From Pseudoxanthomonas suwonensis (lineage in GTDB: Bacteria; Pseudomonadota; Gammaproteobacteria; Xanthomonadales; Xanthomonadaceae), in the NCBI RefSeq assembly GCF_000972865.1, contig NZ_CP011144.1, positions 3,221,118 through 3,285,117 of the forward strand: DNA of 64,000 nucleotides, in the 5' to 3' direction. This document shows positions 28,476 through 39,549 of this stretch, one piece after another; the first letter of the stretch is position 1; each line of letters opens with the position of its first letter. The position numbers and the translations under genes were made by a program. The notes under the pieces were generated by a model. That model was not told the DNA's origin. It did not search any database and saw nothing but the letters and a program-made list of their open reading frames with translations.

Positions 28476-29921
28476 TCAGCCGATCCGGACCCGCTCGTGC
28501 GAAGCCGAAATGTTCATGGCTTCACGATACTTCGCCACGGTCCGCCGCGCCACCGGAATCCCGGATTGCTTGAGCAGGTCGGCCAGCTTGGCGTCAGACA
28601 GTGGCTTGCGCGGATTCTCGTCGTCGATGAGACGGCGGATCATCGACTGGATGGCGGTGCTGGAGGCCTCGCCGCCGCCGTCGGTGTCGATGCCGGAGGC
28701 GAAGAACGCCTTCAGCGGCAGGGTGCCGCGCGGCGTGCGCACGTACTTGCGCGCGATGGCGCGGGAGACGGTGGATTCGTGCAGGCCGACCTCGCCGGCG
28801 ATCTCGCGCAGGGTCAGCGGGCGCAGCGCCTGTTCGCCGAACTCGAGGAATCCGGACTGCATCCGCAGCAGGCAGCGCATCACCTTGAGCAGGGTCTCAC
28901 CGCGCGCCTCCAGGCTCTTCAGCAGCCAGCGCGCCTCCTGCAGGTGGCTGCGCAGGTAGCCGGCGTCGCTCTCGCCGCAGCGGCGGATCATCTGCTCGTA
29001 GCCGCGATGGATCGATACGCGCGGCATCGCCTGCTGCGACAACGCGACCTTCCAAACTCCGCGCTGGCGCCAGACCACGCAATCGGGGATCACGTAGCTG
29101 TCCTGGGCCACCTCGCCGACCTGCTTGCCGGGGCGCGGGTCGAGCGAGCGCACCAGCTGCACCGCCTGCTCTACCTCGTCGACCGGGCAGCGCAGTTCCT
29201 GGGCGATGCCGGCGATGCCGCTGCGCGGCAGCCGCTCCAGCGGGCCGTCGACGATGCGCAGCGCCAGTTCGCGGCCGGGCGTACAGTCGGGCAGTACTTC
29301 CAGTTGCAGGTGCAGGCATTCGCCCAGGTTGCGCGCGCCGATCCCGACCGGGTCGAAGCGCTGCAGCTGGTGCAGCACGGTCAGGATCTCGTCCTCGCCG
29401 GCATGCACCTCCGGCAGCAGGGTCTCGGCGATCGCCGACAGCGGCTCGCGCAGGTAGCCGTCCTCGTCCAGCGCGTCGATCAGCGCCGCACCGATGCGGC
29501 GGTCGCGTTCGGACAGGTGCGACAGGTGCAGCTGCCAGAGCAGGTGGTCGGCCAGGTTCTCCGGCTCGGCCATGCGTTCGGCCGCGTCCTCGCGGTCGTC
29601 GTCCGTGCCGCCACCACCGCCGCCGCCGCTGCCACCTTCCCAGCCGCCCTCGTCGGGCATCCAGTCGTCGTCGCGCCGGTCGTGGACCTCGTCGGCGCCG
29701 TCGCCGGCCTCCGTGGGCGCCTCGGCGGACTTGCCGTCGGTGGGCGTCGGCGCATCGTAGGGAGCGTCCTCGGTCCACTCCAGCAGCGGATTGGTCTCGA
29801 TCGCCTCGGCGACCTCGGCCTGCAGTTCCAGGGTGGACATCTGCAACAGGCGGATGGCCTGGCGCAGCTGCGGCGTCATGACCAGGTGCTGTCCGAGCGA
29901 TGTCTGCAGCCGTGCCTTCAT
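28476..29921 (-). CDS. rpoN: RNA polymerase sigma-54 factor
   Basis: A 481-residue sigma-54. Region I starts MKARLQTSLGQHLVMTPQL with the Gln/Leu-rich activator-response segment. An acidic, Gly-rich region II follows (about 55-110, including a Gly run). The core-binding domain and HTH are next (LREIAGEVGLHESTVSRA). The C-terminal RpoN box ARRTVAKYRE is perfect and contacts the -24 element. ATG 29921 gives the canonical N-terminus. Confidence 0.97.
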   Translation of the reverse strand: MKARLQTSLGQHLVMTPQLRQAIRLLQMSTLELQAEVAEAIETNPLLEWTEDAPYDAPTPTDGKSAEAPTEAGDGADEVHDRRDDDWMPDEGGWEGGSGGGGGGGTDDDREDAAERMAEPENLADHLLWQLHLSHLSERDRRIGAALIDALDEDGYLREPLSAIAETLLPEVHAGEDEILTVLHQLQRFDPVGIGARNLGECLHLQLEVLPDCTPGRELALRIVDGPLERLPRSGIAGIAQELRCPVDEVEQAVQLVRSLDPRPGKQVGEVAQDSYVIPDCVVWRQRGVWKVALSQQAMPRVSIHRGYEQMIRRCGESDAGYLRSHLQEARWLLKSLEARGETLLKVMRCLLRMQSGFLEFGEQALRPLTLREIAGEVGLHESTVSRAIARKYVRTPRGTLPLKAFFASGIDTDGGGEASSTAIQSMIRRLIDDENPRKPLSDAKLADLLKQSGIPVARRTVAKYREAMNISASHERVRIG

Positions 29922-29982
29922 GTCCCTACCAGGTATGGATCGACGGGACTGCTGGCTGGGGGGAGGGTTCCAGGACAGGAAC

Positions 29983-30701
<719 letters not shown>

Positions 30702-30702
<1 letters not shown>

Positions 30703-31238
30703 CAGTTGCCGCTCCCGGGCTGGGGCGCAGCGTTGCGCGGCTGGATCACGGTGCGCACGCGGGTGCCGTCGCCACCGCTCTGCATCTGCCCGGTGCCCAG
30801 GTTGTAGACCATTTTCTGGCCGCTGTTGCTGCCGCGCGGCGACTCGACCTGGAAGTTGCCGGTCAGGGTCAGCAGGTCCTTGCGCGGTTCGAAGACGATG
30901 CGGTCGGCGCGCGCGTTCATCGTGGTGCCGTCGTCCATCTGCTGCTTCATGCTGGCCTGCTTGCCGGTCAGCAGCACCTGGTCGATCTCGCCGTTGCGCT
31001 GCACGATCTCGGCGCGGTCGGCGCGGATGTCCAGCGTGCCCTGGGTGATGACCACGTTGCCGGTGAACACGCAGCGCGCATTCGCCTCGGCCTGGTTGCA
31101 GTCCGACTGGTCCGAGTCCAGCGTCATCGGCTGGTTGCGGTCGGAGGCCTTGGCCAGGGCCAGCGCCGGCAGCAGCGCGGCCGACAGGAGGGCCGAGCCC
31201 AGCAGGATCCGCAGGCTAGCGGCGCGTGGGAGGGTCAT
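30702..31238 (-). CDS. lptA: LPS transport periplasmic protein LptA
   Basis: A 178-residue OstA-like periplasmic protein that forms the LPS bridge between inner and outer membranes. A Sec signal ([18 protein letters not shown]... ALA) is followed by [14 protein letters not shown] and the beta-jellyroll repeat [17 protein letters not shown]. The start lies inside the end of lptC (23-base overlap). Confidence 0.93.
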
Positions 31239-31776
31239 AGCGGGTCTGGACCTGGGATAGGAGCTGGTATTGCCGGGTCTGGAGGTTGGCCTGGAAGCCG
31301 ACGCCGGTCTGCATGATACCCGGCCGGGTCAGGGTGACGCGGTCGTCGGTGCGGGCCAGGTGCTGGTCGGGGAGCAGTTCGAGCCGATCGGTGCGGAAGG
31401 TGGTCGGGACGGCGTGGCCTTCGGCGCTGTCGCCCGCCACGTTCCCTTCCAGCCGGGCGAGGCTGGCGTCGGCATTGACCCAGCCCCGGTCGGCGCGCAG
31501 TTCCCAGCCGCCTTCCTCGCCGGGCATGAGGAACAGCGGCTGGACGATGGCCACGCTCTCGTCCTCGCGGTTGCGCTGCAGTTCGGGGGCCTGCAGCCGC
31601 AGCGACTCGGTGCCGTCGTCGCGCAGCACCACCAGTTCGAAGTCGCGCAGGACGTAGTCCGAGCGCTGCCCGACCGTGGCCGGCGGCTCGCTGCGGTCGC
31701 GCATGCGCCAGGCCGACCAGCCGGTGGCGATCGCCGCCACCAGCAGGACCAGGCCCAGGCCGGTGCGCCAGCTCAT
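31216..31776 (-). CDS. lptC: LPS export system protein LptC
   Basis: A 186-residue bitopic inner-membrane protein. One N-terminal membrane helix (about 5-22, GLGLVLLVAAIATGWSAW) is followed by a periplasmic jellyroll domain (YVLRDFELVVLRDDGTESL, GWELRADRGWV, VTLTRPGIMQTGVGF). It hands LPS from LptBFG to LptA. It starts within the kdsC stop (ATGA). Confidence 0.92.
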   Translation of the reverse strand: MSWRTGLGLVLLVAAIATGWSAWRMRDRSEPPATVGQRSDYVLRDFELVVLRDDGTESLRLQAPELQRNREDESVAIVQPLFLMPGEEGGWELRADRGWVNADASLARLEGNVAGDSAEGHAVPTTFRTDRLELLPDQHLARTDDRVTLTRPGIMQTGVGFQANLQTRQYQLLSQVQTRYDPPTRR

Positions 31777-32339
31777 GCGCGGCTTCCGTCGTGCGCGTGC
31801 GCGCCGCGCAGCAGGGTCTCGACGTGGCCCTGGGCGGCCAGCAGCACGTCGCAGACCTCGCGCACCGCGCCTTCGCCGGCGCGGGCGCGGGTGCGCCAGT
31901 GCACGATCTCGGCGATCCAAGGGTGGGCGTTGGCCGGCGCCACCGCCAGGCCGACGGCGCGCAGGCAGTCCAGGTCGGGCAGGTCGTCGCCGACGAAGGC
32001 GGTGCGTTCGCGGTCCAGGCCGTGGCGCGCAGCCAGAGCGTCCATGCACGACAGCTTGTCCTTGACCCCGATGTGGGTCTCCAGCCCCAGTTCGGCGCCG
32101 CGCTTCTGCGCGACCACGCTGTGCCGGGCGGTGATCAGCGCGACCTGGAAGCCGAAACGGCGCAGCAGGGTCAGGCCCTGGCCGTCGAGCACGCTGAAGG
32201 ACTTCAGTTCGCTGCCGTCGCTGTCGAAGTACAGGCGGCCGTCGGTCAGGGTGCCGTCCACGTCCAGGCACAGCAGGCCGATGCGCGCGGCGCGTTCGCG
32301 GATGTCGGCATCGACGTGGGCGAGGGGGTCGTAGGGCAC
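31773..32339 (-). CDS. kdsC: 3-deoxy-D-manno-octulosonate 8-phosphate phosphatase
   Basis: A 188-residue HAD phosphatase that releases Kdo from Kdo-8-P. HAD motif I LCLDVDGTLTDGRLYF, motif II ALITARHS, the Lys of IGVKDKL and motif III FVGDDLPDLDC are present. The GTG at 32339 gives exactly the E. coli length. An upstream ATG would overlap kdsD and add unrelated residues. Confidence 0.94.
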   Translation of the reverse strand: MPYDPLAHVDADIRERAARIGLLCLDVDGTLTDGRLYFDSDGSELKSFSVLDGQGLTLLRRFGFQVALITARHSVVAQKRGAELGLETHIGVKDKLSCMDALAARHGLDRERTAFVGDDLPDLDCLRAVGLAVAPANAHPWIAEIVHWRTRARAGEGAVREVCDVLLAAQGHVETLLRGAHAHDGSRA

Positions 32340-32364
32340 GGAGGGACCTTGCTGGAATGGGCCG

Positions 32365-33387
32365 TTAAACCACGCGCGCACGCAACAGGTCGTGAATGTT
32401 GAGCGCACCGACCGCGCGGTTGTCGGCGTCGACCACGATCAGGCCGTTGATCCGGTGCTGCTCCATCAGGTGCGCGGCTTCGGTCGCCATCCGCCCGGCA
32501 CGGACGGTGCGCGGGTCGCGGGTCATGACCTCGGCGATCGGGGTCTGGCGCACGTCAACGCCGTGGTCCAGGGCGCGGCGCAGGTCGCCGTCGGTGAATA
32601 TGCCCAGCAGCGTCCCGGCGTCGTCGACCACCGCGGTCATGCCCAGGCGCTTGCGGCTCATCTCCACCAGCGCCTCGGCCACGCTGGCGCCGGCGCCGAC
32701 CCGCGGCAGCGCCTCGCCGGCGTGCATGACGTCGTCGATGTGCAGCAGCAGGCGCCGGCCGAGGCTGCCGGCCGGGTGCGAGCGGGCGAAGTCGTCGGCG
32801 GTGAAGCCGCGCGCTTCCAGCAGCGCGACGGCCAGGGCGTCGCCCAGGGCCAGGGTGGCGGTGGTGCTGGAGGTCGGCGCCAGGTGCAGCGGGCAGGCCT
32901 CGGCCGGTACCGATACGTCCAGGTGCACGTCGGCCTCGCGCGCCAGGCTCGACTGCGGGCGGCCGGTCATCGCGATCACGGTGTTGCCCTGGCGGCGCAG
33001 CGCCGGCAGCAGCATCAGGATCTCGTCGGATTCGCCGGAATAGGAGATCGCCAGGACCACGTCGGCGTCGGTGATCATGCCCAGGTCGCCGTGCCCGGCC
33101 TCGCCCGGATGGACGAAGAACGCCGGCGTGCCGGTGGAGGCCAGGGTCGCGGCGATCTTGCGCGCGATGTGCCCGGACTTGCCCATGCCGGTGGCCACCA
33201 CCCGGCCGCGGCCGGCCATCACCAGCGCGCAGGCGCGGGCGAAGTCCTCGCCGATGCGCGCGCCGACCGCCGCCAGCGCCTGGCCCTCGATCTCGAGCAC
33301 GCGGCGGCCGCTGGCGACCAGGCCGGCCGGGTCGGCGACTGCGGGAACCGGCGCGGCAGGTGCCGCCGGAAGGGGGGACTGGCTCAT
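32365..33387 (-). CDS. kdsD: Arabinose-5-phosphate isomerase (KdsD/KpsF)
   Basis: A 340-residue enzyme converting ribulose-5-P to arabinose-5-P for Kdo synthesis. The SIS domain (about 45-180) shows VVATGMGKSGHIARKIAATLASTGTP and SYSGESDEI. Two CBS domains follow (about 205-335). ATG 33387 is preferred because an in-frame ATG at 33435 lies within a -10 promoter hexamer. Confidence 0.94.
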   Translation of the reverse strand: MSQSPLPAAPAAPVPAVADPAGLVASGRRVLEIEGQALAAVGARIGEDFARACALVMAGRGRVVATGMGKSGHIARKIAATLASTGTPAFFVHPGEAGHGDLGMITDADVVLAISYSGESDEILMLLPALRRQGNTVIAMTGRPQSSLAREADVHLDVSVPAEACPLHLAPTSSTTATLALGDALAVALLEARGFTADDFARSHPAGSLGRRLLLHIDDVMHAGEALPRVGAGASVAEALVEMSRKRLGMTAVVDDAGTLLGIFTDGDLRRALDHGVDVRQTPIAEVMTRDPRTVRAGRMATEAAHLMEQHRINGLIVVDADNRAVGALNIHDLLRARVV

Positions 33388-33417
33388 GCGGGCTCGGTCC
33401 GGAGCGTCCGGATTCGC

Positions 33418-33439
33418 TAGAATGCGGGGCTTCATTCTA
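33418..33439. promoter_or_regulatory. Divergent -10 palindrome between kdsD and ibaG
   Basis: TAGAATG (33418) and its inverted copy CATTCTA (33433-33439) flank 8 bases. This gives a TAGAAT -10 hexamer for each direction, one serving kdsD-lpt and one ibaG-murA. No strong -35 is visible on either side. Confidence 0.6.
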
Positions 33440-33452
33440 GGCCAAGCGCTCC

Positions 33453-34991
<1,539 letters not shown>

Positions 34992-34992
<1 letters not shown>

Positions 34993-35306
34993 TGTTGCTC
35001 AAGGGCAAACTGACGCCGCGCCGCAAGCTGCTACTGGGGATCCTGGCGGCGCTGCTGCTGGCCATCGGCTGGGCAAGCTGGGCCGGCATGGCGGCGACCC
35101 GCGGCATCGAGACGCGGGAGATGGACTGGAACCAGGACGGGACGGTCAGCCGCGGCGAGATCGCGCAGGCGTTCTACGCGGTCGCCGCGACCCGCACGCG
35201 CGAGGGCGCGCGCGAGTGCACCACCTTCCGCTGGTACCGCAGCGGCGAGGTGATCCGGGTCGACTGCAGGACCGTGTTCGACAGCGAGGTCCCCGCCAGC
35301 CAGTAG
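34992..35306 (+). CDS. Small membrane-anchored EF-hand protein
   Basis: A 104-residue protein with one N-terminal membrane helix (about 13-33, LLLGILAALLLAIGWASWAG). A textbook single EF-hand calcium loop follows at residues 45-56 (DWNQDGTVSRGE, with D, N, D, T/V, S and E at the ligand positions). The C-terminal domain holds two Cys (ECTTF, RVDCRTVF) that could form a disulfide outside the membrane. Its ATG overlaps the murA stop (TGATG), so translation is coupled. No named family is recognised. Confidence 0.75.
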
Positions 35307-35388
35307 CTGCGCGAGGCGGTTCGGACGGGGCGTCGCTGCGGCTCTTGGGGCAAAAGCGCTGGCTTCGGTCGGGCGTGCTGTAGGAGCA

Positions 35389-35534
35389 AAAGCGTCGGCT
35401 TCGGACGGGGCCGCCGTCCCCCAGGGGTCTGGCGCATCGCTCCGCTGCGGCGTCCTGCCTCCGAGTCGCGACCGCAGCACATCCCTGTGCTGCTTGCGCC
35501 AGCCCCCTGGGGGACGACGTCCTCGGGCGGCGTT
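35389..35534 (-). repeat. Long-hairpin intergenic repeat B, inverted copy
   Basis: The core at 35416-35515 is exactly 100 bases, as in copy 1. It has GTCCCCC/GGGGGAC ends, the same inner GCAGCACA hairpin and conserved flanks (CCGAAGCCGACGCT on one side, CGCCGCCCGAGGACGTC on the other). Confidence 0.8.
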
Positions 35535-35634
35535 GCGGGCTCGGCTTCGACCGGTGGAGCGGGAGGCAAGGGCAAAAACAGGAGCATCCCTCCCAGGCGC
35601 TCCCTCGCCTGTGACGAAAGGGAGTGGGTAGAAC

Positions 35635-35841
35635 CTGTAGGAGCCCGTCTTGCGGGCGACACGAGCGTAGGGGTCAGAAGGCGTCGCCTGGTCCGATGAC
35701 ATCGGGTCGCCGATGAATCGGCTCCTACAACAGCCACGGCGAGGCTTCCTTGGGAGCCCACATAGGCGACACGGGCGTTGGGGGGACGAGAGCGTCGCCT
35801 GTGCCGGCGCTGTCGGGTCGTCGGCAAGACCGGTTCCTATA
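35635..35841. repeat. Two REP pairs, diverged
   Basis: Units at 35635-35730 and 35748-35841 with the TGTAGGAGCC...GGCTCCTACA plan. The second is decayed (TGGGAGCC and GGTTCCTATA ends). Confidence 0.75.
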
Positions 35842-35870
35842 GCAGCCGGGTCGCAACGTGCGACGGCATT

Positions 35871-36056
35871 CGGCGTCGAACGGAGCCAGGAACCAAAAGC
35901 GCCCCGAAGACGTGGCAGGCCGGGTGTGTTGCGGCAGCGGCCATGGATGGCCGCGTCGGCGAGTCGGCACACGGATGTGCCGCCGAGACGACCGCAACAC
36001 ACCCGGCCTGCCGCGGCTCAGCCCGAAGCCGACCACACCCGGCGCTCTTGCGGTTG
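35871..36056 (-). repeat. Structured intergenic repeat A, inverted copy
   Basis: Reads as element A on the minus strand. The outer arms at 35911-35934 and 35992-36015 pair over 24 bases with one G-T wobble. Inside are the CGGCACA/TGTGCCG hairpin and the GCGGCCAT/ATGGCCGC hairpin, both perfect. Two adjacent base pairs of the outer stem differ from the other copies on both arms together. Confidence 0.8.
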
Positions 36057-36127
36057 CCTTCGCCTTTGCCTTGCCTTGGGTCGCCGTGGCCCGCCCCCTG
36101 CAACGGGCCAAGAACCAGATGGGCGGC

Positions 36128-36817
36128 TCAGCGCACCGAGCGCACCGTCAGGTCGATTGTATCCATCCCGTTCTCGCGCTGGAGCACCCGCGCCGGCACC
36201 GGCATGTCCGGGACGATCCATACGAACATCTCGCGCTTGTCGGTCCGGCGCACCACCTTGGTCGCCTCCTTGCTCACCCCGCCGACGCTGATCTGCTCCT
36301 TGCCGACCACGTCCCAGCGCATCGGCCGGACCCGTCCCTCGTCGACCAGGCGGTAGTTCAGCGGCTTGCCGGCGGCCAGGTCGCGGGCCACCGCCAGGTT
36401 GATCAGCAGCGCGTCCATGTCGCCGGGCTGCAGCTTCACCGGGCCGCGGCGGTCGGGCTTGACGTCGCCGCTCCAGGTCGCCTGCGCGGTGGTCCAGTCG
36501 TAGTTGGCCTCCACCGCCTTCTTCTTCACCAGCGCGGTGGCGCGGTCGCTGCTGCTGAGTGGGCGCAACTGACCCTGGTGTTCCTCGAACACGGTGCTCT
36601 GGCTGATGTCGGCCAGCTGGTTGCGGATGTTGAGGCTGTACTTCCAGCGGTTGCCGCCGGCGGATTCGAGCTTCATGTTGCCGGTGGCCTGCATGCCCAG
36701 GTAGCTGGCCTGATAGTCGGCGGTGAATGGCTCCAGCGCCGCGGCGCGGGCGTCGCCGGCGGACAGCGCCAGCAGCAGGGCCAGGGCGGCGGGGGCGGTA
36801 CGGGTATGGATGCTCAT
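36128..36817 (-). CDS. DUF3108 periplasmic protein, paralogue 1
   Basis: A 229-residue exported protein of unknown function. A signal peptide (ALALLLALSAGDARA) precedes a DUF3108 beta-rich domain: EPFTADYQASYLGMQATGN, SSTVFEEHQGQLRPL-like residues, VKLQPGDMDALLINLAVARD and PVPARVLQRENGMDTIDL. It lies five bases after a related gene and is best seen as a tandem duplicate. Related proteins are often next to purine or cell-envelope genes in xanthomonads. Confidence 0.85.
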   Translation of the reverse strand: MSIHTRTAPAALALLLALSAGDARAAALEPFTADYQASYLGMQATGNMKLESAGGNRWKYSLNIRNQLADISQSTVFEEHQGQLRPLSSSDRATALVKKKAVEANYDWTTAQATWSGDVKPDRRGPVKLQPGDMDALLINLAVARDLAAGKPLNYRLVDEGRVRPMRWDVVGKEQISVGGVSKEATKVVRRTDKREMFVWIVPDMPVPARVLQRENGMDTIDLTVRSVR

Positions 36818-36822
36818 CTTGT

Positions 36823-37587
36823 TCAGGCTCCTCGGTATTCCACCAGGCGCAGGTCGATCTCGTCCTCGCCCTCCTTTCGTTGCAGGATCCGGATCGGCGT
36901 GGGCACGCCGCTGGCGACCCAGAGCACGGTCTGGTCGCCGTCGTCGGCGGTGCGGGCCACGCGCAGCGCGTCGTAGCTCATGTCGCCCACGGCCATGGTC
37001 TCAGGTTCGGTCGCCGCCTGGTACACGTGCGCACGCGCGCGGCCGAGGTCGACCATCCGGTAATGCAGCGTGGCGCCAGGCTGCGCATCGCGCATGATCG
37101 CCAGGTTGATCAGCAGGGCGCTCATGTCGCCATGCTGCAGCGGCAACGGCTGCCGCCGCTGCTTCTTCAGGTCGCCGTCCCAGCGCGCCTGCATCGCCGA
37201 CCAGTCGTAGACGCCGGTGATCTGCCTGCCGAACAGCAGCGCCTTGCGCACGGTGGCCTGGCTCAGAGGCCGGTAGCCACCATCGACCGTATCGAACACG
37301 GTGGCCTGCTGCACGTTCAGCCGCGCCAGCCCGGCGATGCCGCGCTCGCCGTGGAGGGTGAGGTCGATCCGCCAGCGCGCGTCGCCGTCGCGGACCAGTT
37401 GCATGGTCGCGCTGCCGGCCGGCTTGCCCTGGTAGTGGGCTTCGTAGGTGGCCACGAACGGCTCCAGCGCCAGCGGCGGGGATAGCTCGGCCGGCGGCTC
37501 CGCCAACGGCTGCGCCGCCACGGGAGCGGCAACCGCCAGGCAGGCGGCGAACAGCGGGAAGCGGAGGAATGGCAGGCGGAGGTGCAT
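36823..37587 (-). CDS. DUF3108 periplasmic protein, paralogue 2
   Basis: A 254-residue exported protein homologous to its neighbour. It shares EPFVATYEAHYQGKPAGSA, TVFDTVDGGYRPLSQ, LQHGDMSALLINLAIMRDA and VPTPIRILQRKEGEDEIDL. ATG 37587 gives a clean signal peptide (LRFPLFAACLAVAAPVAAQ). An in-frame ATG 11 codons upstream is less likely. Function is unknown. Confidence 0.85.
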   Translation of the reverse strand: MHLRLPFLRFPLFAACLAVAAPVAAQPLAEPPAELSPPLALEPFVATYEAHYQGKPAGSATMQLVRDGDARWRIDLTLHGERGIAGLARLNVQQATVFDTVDGGYRPLSQATVRKALLFGRQITGVYDWSAMQARWDGDLKKQRRQPLPLQHGDMSALLINLAIMRDAQPGATLHYRMVDLGRARAHVYQAATEPETMAVGDMSYDALRVARTADDGDQTVLWVASGVPTPIRILQRKEGEDEIDLRLVEYRGA

Positions 37588-37635
37588 TCGGACGGCGGAC
37601 CAGGGAAACGGGACCAGCATGCCCGGAACGCGGTG

Positions 37636-38316
37636 TCAGCTTCGTGATCCCGGGTGCAGGATTCCGCTGGAATCTAGTTGCAGTGGACTAAACAGGGTCT
37701 GACCATCCAGCCGGACCTGACCGCCGCGTTCAGCCAGCCGGCCCGCGGTGGCCAGCGCCATCACCGCCACCACCAGCCGATGTTCCAGCGGCAGCAGGCG
37801 TGCGGCCAGGCTTTCGGGCGTGTCGCCGGCCAGCACCGGGATGCGCACCTGCGCCGCCACCGCCCCCGAATCCAGTTCCGGCACGACGAAATGCACGCTG
37901 GCGCCGTGTTCGTCGTCGCCCGCCTGCAGTGCGCGGGCATGGGTGTGCAGTCCCTTGTAGCGGGGCAGCAGCGACGGGTGGACGTTGAGCAGGCGTCCGT
38001 CGAAACGGCGGACGAAGGCGTCGCCGAGGATGCGCATGTAGCCGGCGCAGAACACCCAGTCGGGCTCGGCGGCGTCCACCGCATCGGCGAGCGCGGCGTC
38101 GAAGGCGGCGCGGTCGGGGAAGGTGCGCGCCTCGGCGCTCCAGCGCAGTTCGGGGGCGACGCGCTCCAGAGCGGCCGCGGCCGGGCGGTCGGAGAACACG
38201 CCGACGATCTCCGCGTCGAGGGCGCCGGCGGCGATGGCGTCCAGCAGCGCCTGCAGGTTGCTGCCGCGACCGGACACCAGCACGGCCAGGCGCGGCTTGC
38301 GTCCGGTCGCGGGCAT
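37636..38316 (-). CDS. purN: Phosphoribosylglycinamide formyltransferase
   Basis: A 226-residue GAR transformylase of purine synthesis. LAVLVSGRGSNLQALLDAI binds substrate phosphate. The catalytic Asn-His-Asp set is in LLNVHPSLLPRYKG with HGASVHFV and the later Asp in ELDSGAV. ATG 38316 lies 13 bases after the purM stop; an earlier in-frame ATG (38364) would overlap purM. The C-terminus is slightly longer than in E. coli. Confidence 0.93.
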   Translation of the reverse strand: MPATGRKPRLAVLVSGRGSNLQALLDAIAAGALDAEIVGVFSDRPAAAALERVAPELRWSAEARTFPDRAAFDAALADAVDAAEPDWVFCAGYMRILGDAFVRRFDGRLLNVHPSLLPRYKGLHTHARALQAGDDEHGASVHFVVPELDSGAVAAQVRIPVLAGDTPESLAARLLPLEHRLVVAVMALATAGRLAERGGQVRLDGQTLFSPLQLDSSGILHPGSRS

Positions 38317-38329
38317 TGCCTGGCGGGCC

Positions 38330-39382
38330 TCAGCCGATGCGGACGCGTTCGCCGTCGCCGGCATGGCGAACGACCTGGCCGATGGCGCGGTGCGCCAGGC
38401 CCTGCGCGTCGAGGCCGGCGGACACCGCCGCCAGCGACGCCTGCGGCACCACCAGCACGAAGCCGACGCCGCAGTTGAAGGTGCGCCACATCTCCGCGTC
38501 GGCCACCGCGCCCTCGCGCTGCAGCCAGTCGAACACCGGCGGCAGGACGATCGCGGAGGCCTCGATCGCCAAACCCAGGCCGTCGGGGACGACCCGGATG
38601 ATGTTCTCGGTCAGGCCGCCGCCGGTGATGTGGGCCATGGCGTGGATCGCCTCGCCGTGTTCGCGCAGCAGCGCCAGCACCGGCTTGACGTACAACCGGG
38701 TCGGCGCCATCAGCGCGTCGGCCAGGGCCACGCCGCCGATGGACAGGTCGGCCGGGCGGCCGGCGCGGTCGTAGACCCGGCGGATCAGCGAGTACCCGTT
38801 GGAGTGCGGACCGGACGAGGCGATGCCGAGCAGCACGTCGCCCTCGCGCACCTTCGCCCCGTCCAGCAGCTGCGACTTCTCCACCGCGCCCACGGCGAAG
38901 CCGGCCAGGTCGTATTCGCCGGGCGGGTACATGTCCGGCATCTCGGCGGTCTCGCCGCCGATCAGGGCGCAGCCGGATTCCTCGCAGCCGCGCGCGATGC
39001 CGCCGACCACGGCCACGGTGGTGTCCACGTCCAGCTTGCCGGTGGCGAAGTAGTCGAGGAAGAACAGCGGCTCGGCGCCCTGCACCAGGATGTCGTTGAC
39101 GCACATGCCGACCAGGTCGATGCCGATGGTGTCGTGCCGGCCCAGCTGCTGGGCCAGCTTGAGCTTGGTGCCGACGCCGTCGGTGCCGGAGACCAGCACC
39201 GGCTCGCGGTACTTGCCGGACAGGTCGAACAGCGCGCCGAACCCGCCCAGCCCGCCCATCACCTCGGGGCGGAAGCTGCGCCGGACCAGCGGCTTGATCC
39301 GCTCGACCACTTCGTTGCCGGCGTCGATGTCCACGCCCGCGTCGCGGTAGGTCAGGGGGGCGGGCGTCGGGGTCTGGCTCAC
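38330..39382 (-). CDS. purM: Phosphoribosylformylglycinamidine cyclo-ligase
   Basis: A 350-residue AIR synthetase of purine synthesis. [72 protein letters not shown] and [11 protein letters not shown] are all present. The start is GTG at 39382 (codons for [12 protein letters not shown]); the longer upstream frame is low-complexity. It forms a purM-purN operon. Confidence 0.95.
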   Translation of the reverse strand: MSQTPTPAPLTYRDAGVDIDAGNEVVERIKPLVRRSFRPEVMGGLGGFGALFDLSGKYREPVLVSGTDGVGTKLKLAQQLGRHDTIGIDLVGMCVNDILVQGAEPLFFLDYFATGKLDVDTTVAVVGGIARGCEESGCALIGGETAEMPDMYPPGEYDLAGFAVGAVEKSQLLDGAKVREGDVLLGIASSGPHSNGYSLIRRVYDRAGRPADLSIGGVALADALMAPTRLYVKPVLALLREHGEAIHAMAHITGGGLTENIIRVVPDGLGLAIEASAIVLPPVFDWLQREGAVADAEMWRTFNCGVGFVLVVPQASLAAVSAGLDAQGLAHRAIGQVVRHAGDGERVRIG

Positions 39383-39549
39383 GTGCGGGGCCTGTGCGGG
39401 AAGGGGCGGGAAAGCGCGCATTCTAGCAGTCGCCCCGCCCGCGCCCGCGTCGTCGCAGCACCGGCGGGGACGGGTCGATTGGCGCGCTGGCGGCATTCGG
39501 GCAACAATTCGCCGTGATCCCCCGTCCCGTCGCCCGCCGAGGAAACCGC

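Larger units (their letters stand above)
35307..36127. other. Repeat-filled gap between convergent genes
   Basis: An 821-base region between the EF-hand gene (+) and the first DUF3108 gene (-). It carries element B (35389-35534), hairpin module C (about 35590-35625), two REP pairs (35635-35841) and element A (35871-36056). In order this is the mirror image of the 10.5-11.3 kb region. No coding frame is supported. Confidence 0.75.
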
